Shown in pieces: positions 57,281 through 64,000 of a DNA stretch of 64,000 nucleotides. The DNA is from Marinomonas spartinae (GTDB lineage: Bacteria; Pseudomonadota; Gammaproteobacteria; Pseudomonadales; Marinomonadaceae). The translations under genes were made by a program, and so were the position numbers. The notes under the pieces were generated by a model, which did not search any database, had not been told where the DNA came from, and saw only the letters and a program-made list of their open reading frames with translations. The DNA lies in contig NZ_FLOB01000001.1 in NCBI RefSeq assembly GCF_900089775.1, forward strand, positions 806,001 through 870,000, given 5' to 3'. The first letter of the stretch is position 1; every line of letters starts with the position of its first letter.

Positions 57281-57409
57281 ATAAACTTCGATCCGCAACG
57301 ATGCAATACTTGTGGCTTAATGTTAGATTAGCGCCTTTGTTTTTGGCTAAGTCAAAATAGGCCTGTAGGGTGTTCTTATAAGCGCCTTAATGATAATCGG
57401 CGGTGATCT

Positions 57410-58780
57410 GTGGTTAAGCGTTTTCCCGTGTTAAAAGAAATTTTGCATTTATTATTTCCCATGGTGCTCACCATGACATTAGAGCTTTCCATTAGTGTGG
57501 TGGATACGGTGATGCTTGGGCATTATAGTGCATCGCACCTTGCTGCTGTTGGGCTTGCCTCAAGCCTATGGCTACCTGTTGGTTGCTTTTTGATTGGCGT
57601 GACTTTTGGTATTACCCCCTTGGTGACGAGACATCTGCATGGTCGTCAACCTAAGTTAGTGAACTTGTATATGTCACAAGCTGTTGGCCTGTCGGTCTGT
57701 TTAGGGGTTATTGCGAGTTTGATTACCGTATTTTTTTTGCCTCATTTAGCGGGAATGATGGCTCCTCCTGGGGAAACTCGTGAGGTATCAATGGCCTATC
57801 TACGTCTTTTTGCTCCCGCCTTGCCCATGCTAGCCTTGATGACATCTTATAAAAATTTATTTGAAGCGGCTGGGCGTCCTGTCTTGCCACTGCTGATTGC
57901 TAGTATTGGTTTGATTCTGAATGTGTTTTTTAACTATGTACTTATTTTTGGTCATTTAGGTTTTCCAGCCATGGGGGCTAGAGGGGCAGCTATTGCTTCT
58001 TGCTTGTCCTTGTATTTATCCGTCCTAAGCTTTGTGGTTTACGACCTTTTTTTGAATAAACGTCCTTTATTTACTCGTTTGGTTTGGCGTTATACCCGTC
58101 AGTTTTCTATCTTGCTGGGGGTTGGGGTGCCCGCTGGGTTGGCGTTTGCATTTGAAGTGGGTCTGTTTTCCTCAATGACTTGGCTGATTGCTTCTTTTGG
58201 CGAGGTGGCGCTTGGCGCGGGTCAAGTTGTTATGTCTTATACTTCTTTCTTATTTACCCCTATGATGGCCATGAGCGCCGTCACCGCGATTGTTGTGGCC
58301 AAAGCGATGTCGAAAGAAGGCGTTGCTGGAGTAAATCGTCGTATGAGAGTGATTGTGACGCTGGGGGTAGGTTATGTGGGTCTCTGTTTTGTATTGACCC
58401 AAACATTCCACACTGTTATCCCGTATCTATATACGAACAATCAGGATGTTGTGGTATTAGCGTCCAGTATTTTGCTGATTTCTTCCTGCTACCAATTACC
58501 AGATATGCTGCAGACGGTGTTTACTGGGGCGTTAAGAGGTTTTCGTGATACGCGCTCTTCAATGATTGCTTTTGGTGTGTCCTTATTTGGCTTGAGCATG
58601 CCGTTAGGGTATTGGCTGTCCCATTATAGCCCTTGGGCAAAGGTATTAACCGTGCGCGGTTTCTATCTTGGACTAGCTGCTGGGCTAAGTCTTTTAGCAG
58701 TAATTTTGATCTGGCGTTTCCGTGTTGTATTAAAGCGTTACCAAGGTAAGCGTATTGCTTCTCCAAGGGAGGTGGCTTAA
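57410..58780 (+). CDS. MATE-family multidrug efflux transporter
   Basis: A 456-residue protein with twelve predicted helices. It starts at a GTG preceded by cggtga. The family features include the VVDTVMLGHYS segment in helix 1-2, LPVGCFLIGVTFGITPLVTR and the second-half repeat MMAMSAVTAIVVAKAMSKEG. MATE proteins (NorM type) use Na+ or H+ to export cationic drugs. The gene stands alone, downstream of the repeat array. Confidence 0.93.
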   Translation: MVKRFPVLKEILHLLFPMVLTMTLELSISVVDTVMLGHYSASHLAAVGLASSLWLPVGCFLIGVTFGITPLVTRHLHGRQPKLVNLYMSQAVGLSVCLGVIASLITVFFLPHLAGMMAPPGETREVSMAYLRLFAPALPMLALMTSYKNLFEAAGRPVLPLLIASIGLILNVFFNYVLIFGHLGFPAMGARGAAIASCLSLYLSVLSFVVYDLFLNKRPLFTRLVWRYTRQFSILLGVGVPAGLAFAFEVGLFSSMTWLIASFGEVALGAGQVVMSYTSFLFTPMMAMSAVTAIVVAKAMSKEGVAGVNRRMRVIVTLGVGYVGLCFVLTQTFHTVIPYLYTNNQDVVVLASSILLISSCYQLPDMLQTVFTGALRGFRDTRSSMIAFGVSLFGLSMPLGYWLSHYSPWAKVLTVRGFYLGLAAGLSLLAVILIWRFRVVLKRYQGKRIASPREVA

Positions 58781-58822
58781 GCAATAATTCTTTGGCTGGT
58801 TGTTAGAAAAACTATGAAAACC

Positions 58823-58863
58823 AAAGAGTGTTGCTTTTTAATTTTTTAAGCAGCACTCTTTTG
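58823..58863. terminator. Bidirectional terminator between the MATE gene and waaL
   Basis: Stem aaagagtgttgctt / aagcagcactcttt (one G-T pair) with an 11-base A/T loop and flanking A- and T-rich ends between convergent genes. Confidence 0.8.
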
Positions 58864-58888
58864 TGTTGATGGTGTACGGGTGTTAAGT

Positions 58889-60205
58889 TTACGAGGGTTG
58901 TTTGGCTTCGTTGTCTTTGTTTTCTAGTATTTGTGCATGCCATATCAGTGCAAGTAGGCCACCGAAAATCACTTGCAAGCAAAAGACGCCAGTCCAGAAG
59001 AAGAGGTAGGATTCGAATAAATTTGCAATGCTCCAAAAGGCTAGACTCGTCAATGTAAAATAGCCAATATCCCGATTTAAAAAGCCTTTTGATACTGCTT
59101 TGAGAACACTTTTTAGTATCCAGCCAAACCAGAGAAAGTAAAACACGAGGCCAATAAAACCATAGTCAGTCAGAATGGATAAATAAGAGTTATGGAGGTG
59201 TCCAAAATCCAGTTTGATATACTCTGGCATCCAGTTATTCTTATCGATAGCGATTGATTGGCCTCTATTGCTCCAGCCCAGTAATGGTCGTTCTTTAATT
59301 TTGGTTAAAGCGGCTTCCCATAAATGGATGCGAATACCTACACTTGTGTAAGGAATGTCTTTTAGGTTTCCTGACAGTACCTGTTCGATTACGGACGATT
59401 CAGTGGTAGATCTATGCTCGACGACGCCTCCCATTGTTTTATAGGTGACGGCTGCCACAAGAAATATTATTGCAGACAGCATTACTACCTTTTTTTTATT
59501 GACTTTGCTTCTGTTTTTTCGGGATAGGAAAAAGTAGCATAGTGAGGCAGCAATGCTGGCAATAAGGGCGAGCCAAGCAGCCCTTGTTTGTGCGGCGATC
59601 ATGGTAAAAAGGCAAAATAACACGCAAGGCGTCCACAGAATTAAAGAGTATTTTGTCCAATGATATAACCTAGAGACGAAGCAAATTAATCCAATTAAAA
59701 TGAAACCAAAGAATAAGCTGGTGTGTCCTGCATTTCTAAGATGAAAGTCGATTCTTGCCCCGTGCCAACCTCTGATGATTTCGTTCCAGCCGCCGCCGCC
59801 GATCCACGGCGAGGCGAGTACTGCCAAGCTGGCCAAGCTCCACAATAAAAACACTCGCTTTGGTGAGTCTTTGAGCCACCAAGCAATGGGAAGAAAAAGA
59901 AAAATACGAGAGAGCCTGTCTAACCTAGGATAAGGGTCTACCCACTTAGGGTGGGCAAGATGAGCAAAGTACCAACTTATTAAAGGAATAACGACCGAGG
60001 CGAACAAAAGTAATATGGGGATTTTGACACTTAGATCTTTGCCGTATCGATAAATAGCAAAAAAGCCAAGTAACACCATAGGTAAACCAACGGCATTTGA
60101 TAATGTGTCTGGGGAGTGAATTTTGGTTAGGGCATATAGACATGTAAAGGTAAAACCGATGATGGCAAGGCGGCTTCCTTGCTGTGTATGGTCAAGTCGA
60201 ATCAT
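58889..60205 (-). CDS. waaL: O-antigen ligase (WaaL/RfaL family)
   Basis: A 438-residue polytopic protein (about ten to twelve helices) with the Wzy_C-type ligase motif region: a long periplasmic loop, LHNSYLSILTDYGFIGLVFYFLWF near 355-375 and an Arg-rich ARIDFHLRNAGHTSLFFG segment. WaaL joins the finished polymer from undecaprenyl diphosphate to lipid A-core. The large loop ERPLLGWSNRG precedes the conserved HxxY. It lies about 10 kb past colD. Confidence 0.85.
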   Translation of the reverse strand: MIRLDHTQQGSRLAIIGFTFTCLYALTKIHSPDTLSNAVGLPMVLLGFFAIYRYGKDLSVKIPILLLFASVVIPLISWYFAHLAHPKWVDPYPRLDRLSRIFLFLPIAWWLKDSPKRVFLLWSLASLAVLASPWIGGGGWNEIIRGWHGARIDFHLRNAGHTSLFFGFILIGLICFVSRLYHWTKYSLILWTPCVLFCLFTMIAAQTRAAWLALIASIAASLCYFFLSRKNRSKVNKKKVVMLSAIIFLVAAVTYKTMGGVVEHRSTTESSVIEQVLSGNLKDIPYTSVGIRIHLWEAALTKIKERPLLGWSNRGQSIAIDKNNWMPEYIKLDFGHLHNSYLSILTDYGFIGLVFYFLWFGWILKSVLKAVSKGFLNRDIGYFTLTSLAFWSIANLFESYLFFWTGVFCLQVIFGGLLALIWHAQILENKDNEAKQPS

Positions 60206-60242
60206 TTATTGCTTTATTCCATCTGTAAGTGTCAGCGTTACT

Positions 60243-60259
60243 GTGCTTTCAAAAAGCAC
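60243..60259 (-). terminator. Small hairpin between cobQ and waaL
   Basis: gtgcttt-caa-aaagcac is a perfect 7-bp stem within the 123-base cobQ-waaL gap. It may mark the end of the cobQ transcript; no long T-run is present. Confidence 0.4.
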
Positions 60260-60328
60260 GGATCATAGCGCAAAACATTCTCCCTTGCATTATTCTTCAG
60301 TGATTATATCTTGTATAGGCAGTTTTCA

Positions 60329-61807
60329 TTATCTGAAGTGCTTGCATCTTTCAATCAGGGCGTTTAAATCCAGTTGAGATTCTGTGTTGTTTGCTAACCG
60401 ATTTATTTGCGTATTACGATAATGATCATAGTGAAAGGTATTCGTTGGATTTAACCCAGCCCACATCAATAGCCTATTGAGTGCTTCTGGGTGATCGAAA
60501 ATGCCATGCAGATAGGTACCAATGATGGCTTTGTCGGGGGATATAAAGCCGTCGAACTGTCCATTTTCTAGCTCGATCAGTGAGGTTATAGGGTGATGAA
60601 ATTGCGAAATGCCACAATGGATTTCGTACCCTGTAACGGTCGTTTTTTCATCTAGAGCGATTAATTTTCCTATTTGTTGTGTTAGCTGTTTTTCTTTTTC
60701 GAGTGTGGTTGTCATGGGAATATAGCCCAATCCAGCGGATTTGGTGCCTTTTTGATCATTTTCTAGGCCATGATGATCGTATATTGTCTCTCCCAGCATT
60801 TGAAACCCTCCACAAATTCCCATGAGCTTGCCATCATAGCGCAGGTGTTTTTGTAAATACCCTTGCCAGCCTTGTTGTCGTAAAAAGGCGAGGTCGCTTT
60901 GAACACTTTTGCTACCAGGAAGAATCACCAAGTCGGCGGGAGGGATGGAGCTGTTTTCTTTGACCAATGTGACTTGTACTTCTGGATGAAGTTTTAATGC
61001 ATCCCAATCCGTATGGTTGCTGGTGCGTGGCATAATGGGGATCACAACGTTTAGCTTGGTGGCGTGATGTTCTTTTATTGGGCTATGAGCCACTGCGTCT
61101 TCCGATTCCAAATAAAAACCTTTTAGGTAAGGCAATACACCCAGTACGGGTTTGCCTGTTCGTTGTTCCAGCCAGTCCAGACCGGGTTGCAGTAAGCTAA
61201 GGTCTCCTCGAAAGCGATTAATCACAAAACCGATGACTCTATCCTGCTCACTTTGGCTTAATAGATCTAGGGTACCCACAAGATGAGCAAATACCCCACC
61301 TTTATCAATATCCGCAATGATGATCACAGGACAGTCGATGGCTTCGGCAAACCCCATATTGGCTATGTCGCGATCGCGAAGGTTGATTTCTGCAGGGCTG
61401 CCAGCCCCTTCAATGATGATGGCGTCGTACTGTTCGGCGAGGCGGTAGTAGGAGTCTAAGGCGGCTTGTTTGGCGATATGCTTGTATTGGTGATAGCCCA
61501 CCGCATTCATATTACCAATGGCTTTACCGTGAATGATTACCTGAGCACCCGTATCTGTATTGGGTTTGAGTAAGATTGGGTTCATATCCACATGAGGTTC
61601 AATGCCAGCCGCATAAGCCTGAACGGCTTGGGCACGACCAATTTCGTGGCCTTCTCGGGTCACTGCACTGTTTAATGCCATATTTTGCGGTTTGAAGGGG
61701 GCAACAGATAGGCCTCGTCGGGCCAACAAGCGGCATAATGCCGTGACAAGGGTGCTTTTACCTGCGTCGGAAGTGGTGCCTTGTACCATTAAATGGAAAT
61801 TTGCCAT
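60329..61807 (-). CDS. cobQ: CobQ, cobyric acid synthase
   Basis: The ATG at 61807 starts [21 protein letters not shown]; a second ATG eight codons upstream is possible. The 492-residue product has an N-terminal dethiobiotin-synthetase-like ATPase domain (GTTSDAGKS Walker [23 protein letters not shown]) and a C-terminal glutamine amidotransferase domain with the nucleophile in [13 protein letters not shown]. It amidates four side chains of adenosylcobyrinic diamide. It is divergent from cbiB. Confidence 0.96.
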   Translation of the reverse strand: MANFHLMVQGTTSDAGKSTLVTALCRLLARRGLSVAPFKPQNMALNSAVTREGHEIGRAQAVQAYAAGIEPHVDMNPILLKPNTDTGAQVIIHGKAIGNMNAVGYHQYKHIAKQAALDSYYRLAEQYDAIIIEGAGSPAEINLRDRDIANMGFAEAIDCPVIIIADIDKGGVFAHLVGTLDLLSQSEQDRVIGFVINRFRGDLSLLQPGLDWLEQRTGKPVLGVLPYLKGFYLESEDAVAHSPIKEHHATKLNVVIPIMPRTSNHTDWDALKLHPEVQVTLVKENSSIPPADLVILPGSKSVQSDLAFLRQQGWQGYLQKHLRYDGKLMGICGGFQMLGETIYDHHGLENDQKGTKSAGLGYIPMTTTLEKEKQLTQQIGKLIALDEKTTVTGYEIHCGISQFHHPITSLIELENGQFDGFISPDKAIIGTYLHGIFDHPEALNRLLMWAGLNPTNTFHYDHYRNTQINRLANNTESQLDLNALIERCKHFR

Positions 61808-61929
61808 GGAAATGATCACGCTTAAAATCAATAAGATGCTAGAATTCTACTGGATTAGCGTTGTTTTTACTCTTACCTTTTTCCAGGACGCACTTGTTTA
61901 ATATGAAATTTTTTAACATAGAATGATAC

Positions 61930-62883
61930 ATGATGACTTCCTTTTTATTCTCTGTGTTTGATTTATTGGCATCCACATCGGGCATGCTGGTGGCGGCGTT
62001 GTTGCTTGATCGCTTAGTGGGAGAGCCCAAAAAATGGCATCCCTTGGTTGTCTTTGGGCGCTGGGTCGATATTTGCCGCAGAGGGTTACAGTTGTCTTTA
62101 ACGGACACCACTACTCGTCAACGTCAGGCAGGCGCGGTAGCTTGGTGTTGTGCGATATTTCCTTTGCTGTTCGGACTTGTGATCTTGATGTTTATTTTAC
62201 CCGATTGGTTGACCGCCTTATTGTCCATTATAGTGTTGTATTTCTCCATCGGTTGGCAGAGTTTACGTGAGCATGCTCTGGCGATCGTAGAACCTCTAAT
62301 CAGAGGAGATTTGCTTCAAGCTCGCCATGGAGTGAGTCGCATAGTCAGCCGTGATACCAATCAGTTAGACGAGACGCAAGTGGCTAAGGCAAGTATTGAG
62401 TCCGTCTTGGAGAATGGTAGCGACGCGGTTTTTGCGCCTATTTTTTGGTTCTTGGTGCTGGGTGTGCCAGGTGCGTTACTCTATCGTCTGGCCAATACCT
62501 TGGATGCTATGTGGGGGTATAAAACCGATACTCTTTTGCATTTTGGCTGGTTTGCTGCACGCTTCGACGATGTGATGAATTATATCCCTGCACGATTGGT
62601 TGTATTGACTTACGGTCTTTGTGGGCAGTTTGGTTCCGCATGGCGCTGTTACCAAGAACAGTCTAGCTCTTGGAAAAGTCCTAATGCGGGCCCAGTGATG
62701 GCGGCTGGTGCCGGGGCGTTAGGGATTAAACTGGGTGGGGCGGCTCCTTATTTTGGTAAGCTTGAGTCGCGGTCAGAGTTGGGAGAGGGGCGAGACCCAG
62801 TTGCGACGGATTTGAATAAAGCCATTCGCTTGGTTGATAAAGGGGTGTATTTGTGGGTGTTGGTTGTATGTTTGATGATGTGA
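61930..62883 (+). CDS. cbiB: CbiB/CobD-type adenosylcobinamide-phosphate synthase
   Basis: A 317-residue inner-membrane enzyme with five or so hydrophobic helices. Family markers are LLLDRLVGEPKKWHPLVVFGRW near the N-terminus, GVSRIVSRDTNQLDETQVAKASIESVLENGSDAVFAPIFWF and ANTLDAMWGYKT. It joins the aminopropanol linker to cobyric acid. The 122-base gap to cobQ shows no cobalamin riboswitch. It overlaps the next gene by 31 bases. Confidence 0.95.
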   Translation: MMTSFLFSVFDLLASTSGMLVAALLLDRLVGEPKKWHPLVVFGRWVDICRRGLQLSLTDTTTRQRQAGAVAWCCAIFPLLFGLVILMFILPDWLTALLSIIVLYFSIGWQSLREHALAIVEPLIRGDLLQARHGVSRIVSRDTNQLDETQVAKASIESVLENGSDAVFAPIFWFLVLGVPGALLYRLANTLDAMWGYKTDTLLHFGWFAARFDDVMNYIPARLVVLTYGLCGQFGSAWRCYQEQSSSWKSPNAGPVMAAGAGALGIKLGGAAPYFGKLESRSELGEGRDPVATDLNKAIRLVDKGVYLWVLVVCLMM

Positions 62884-63977
62884 AGCCCGTGCAGTTGAGT
62901 CAAGAGCAATTAGGTCAAGCGCAATTGGATCAAGTCCCCCCACACCACGGTGGAGACTTGCAGCATTGGCAGCGAAAGGTAGGAAATGACGCTCTTGACT
63001 GGTTGGATTTATCTTCCGCCTGTAATCGCGAGCCACGGCCAGTACCTGAAGTTGATCCTATTTTATGGCAGGAGCTACCAGATCAAACCGCTTTACTCAA
63101 TCAAGCAGCTCATTTTTATGGTATCAGGCCAATCGCCATTGGGGCTGGTTCTCAGCATATTATTGAGTCTTTACCTTTATTTTTGTCTTATCAACATGCG
63201 AAAAAACGGGCCTGTGTGCCTCGTATTGGTTATCAAGAGCATGCTTTCGCTTGGCAAAAGTGGGGGTATGAGTTGGTATTTTATGATGCAGTTAACGAGC
63301 TACTTGAGATGGAGTGGTCTGTCGCGGTGGTTATACAGCCCAATAATCCGACAGGGGCTATGGCAGAGGCTGTTTTGATAAAAGCGCTTGTTGTTCGAGC
63401 TGAGCTGCTTGAGGGGCACCTTGTGATAGATGAGGCCTTTATTGATCCAATGCCGCATTTGAGTGTGCTGAATGAATTAGAAAGGCTGGTGAAGAGCGAG
63501 TCATTATTTGTTTTGCGATCTGTTGGCAAATTTTTTGGATTGGCGGGTGCGAGAGTCGGTTTTGTGTTTTGTGCAACCTCTTGGCAAAGTACATTGCGAA
63601 ATTTATTGGGCCCTTGGCCCGTGGCGACGCCCAGTTTATGGCTGGTGGAGCAGGCTTTAAAGGATGTTTCATGGCAAGAGAAAGCGCTATTGTCTTTAGC
63701 GGATCGACAGAAAGTGTTTATTGATCGAATCATGCCAAAGTTTCATACGGTATTTGACTCCCAAGAGTGTGTGATTACGCCGCTATTTTTTACTTGGAGG
63801 CTAGAGAGCAAAGAGGCCGCTGAGTTTGCTTTTAGTATGCTTCATCAGGTAGGGGTTCATACGCGATTAGGTGACGGTTGGATTCGTGTAGCCTTGCCCG
63901 CTATGCATGAGATGGCCCCGTTAAATCATGCTTTGGTAGGGCTATTAAAAAAAGCTGGGGGGAGAGAGCTCGCATGA
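62853..63977 (+). CDS. L-threonine-O-3-phosphate decarboxylase (CobC/CobD-like)
   Basis: A 374-residue class I/II PLP enzyme of the histidinol-phosphate aminotransferase type. The GTG at 62853 has aagggg 7 bases upstream, so it is preferred to the ATG at 62868. DLSSACNREP, IQPNNPTGAM, VIDEAFID and the PLP-lysine motif SVGKFFGLAGARVGF are visible. In cobalamin clusters this family makes (R)-1-aminopropan-2-ol phosphate, the substrate of CbiB encoded just upstream. Confidence 0.92.
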   Translation: MGVGCMFDDVKPVQLSQEQLGQAQLDQVPPHHGGDLQHWQRKVGNDALDWLDLSSACNREPRPVPEVDPILWQELPDQTALLNQAAHFYGIRPIAIGAGSQHIIESLPLFLSYQHAKKRACVPRIGYQEHAFAWQKWGYELVFYDAVNELLEMEWSVAVVIQPNNPTGAMAEAVLIKALVVRAELLEGHLVIDEAFIDPMPHLSVLNELERLVKSESLFVLRSVGKFFGLAGARVGFVFCATSWQSTLRNLLGPWPVATPSLWLVEQALKDVSWQEKALLSLADRQKVFIDRIMPKFHTVFDSQECVITPLFFTWRLESKEAAEFAFSMLHQVGVHTRLGDGWIRVALPAMHEMAPLNHALVGLLKKAGGRELA

Positions 63978-64000
63978 AGCACTTAGTCCTAGGAGGTGTT
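63974..64000 (+). CDS. cobU: Probable CobU/CobP cobinamide kinase (5' end only)
   Basis: An ATG overlaps the previous stop codon (atga) and begins MKHLVLGGV, matching the start of CobU-type proteins, which continue into a P-loop (R/G-SGKS). Only nine codons are in the window, so identity rests largely on position. Confidence 0.6.

Noticed and set aside
61808..61929. Cobalamin riboswitch between cobQ and cbiB
   Set aside because: The gap is 122 bases and shows none of the conserved B12-box sequence; too short for two promoters plus an aptamer.

Overview
The window looks like a chromosomal segment of a marine gammaproteobacterium, most likely Marinomonas or a close relative in the Oceanospirillales. 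This rests on a moderate base composition and on gene order resembling Pseudomonas (a GGDEF cyclase, dsbA, cytochrome c4 and engB in a row; an algQ-type rsd; hisB-hisH-hisF). The genus is inference. No rRNA, tRNA or CRISPR array was found.

Positions 1-27744 are mainly housekeeping genes: 5' end of ubiE, a GGDEF diguanylate cyclase, dsbA, cytochrome c4, engB, gshA, a membrane-anchored protein of unknown function, hisBHF (no hisA in the cluster), an AsmA-like protein, mutY, yggX, a FliL-like protein, dsbB, rsd, a WD40 lipoprotein, a DUF423 membrane protein, trmB, an O-antigen chain-length regulator (wzz), an H-NS-type nucleoid protein, tex, azoR with a divergent LysR regulator, galE, glmU and glmS.

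Positions 28095-48271 are one long plus-strand surface-polysaccharide (probably O-antigen) locus. It starts with a small MarR-type EPS-associated regulator. It then encodes UDP-uronic acid supply (4-epimerase, Ugd), a strongly A+T-rich core (GT11 glycosyltransferase, Wzx-like flippase, asparagine-synthase-like amidotransferase, two GT4 enzymes, Wzy/EpsG-like polymerase), dTDP-L-rhamnose synthesis (rfbBACD), a GT2 enzyme, and manC-manB-gmd-colC-colD. ColD carries His in place of the PLP lysine, so the last block is best read as GDP-L-colitose synthesis. The predicted repeat unit contains a uronamide, L-rhamnose and L-colitose.

Positions 48311-52522 are a nested mobile-element scar. A truncated inverted copy of an IS5-family element abuts a second copy whose transposase has an in-frame amber codon and is split by a complete IS66-family element with an 8-bp target duplication. 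Beyond it lie the probable initiating sugar-phosphate transferase (minus strand), an FKBP isomerase, a LysO-like exporter, nine tandem 77-81 bp repeats with two hairpins per unit, a MATE transporter, a WaaL-type O-antigen ligase and cobalamin genes (cobQ; divergent cbiB, cobC/cobD, start of cobU).

Wzz, the polymer locus, the initiating transferase and the ligase together give nearly a full Wzx/Wzy O-antigen pathway within about 43 kb.
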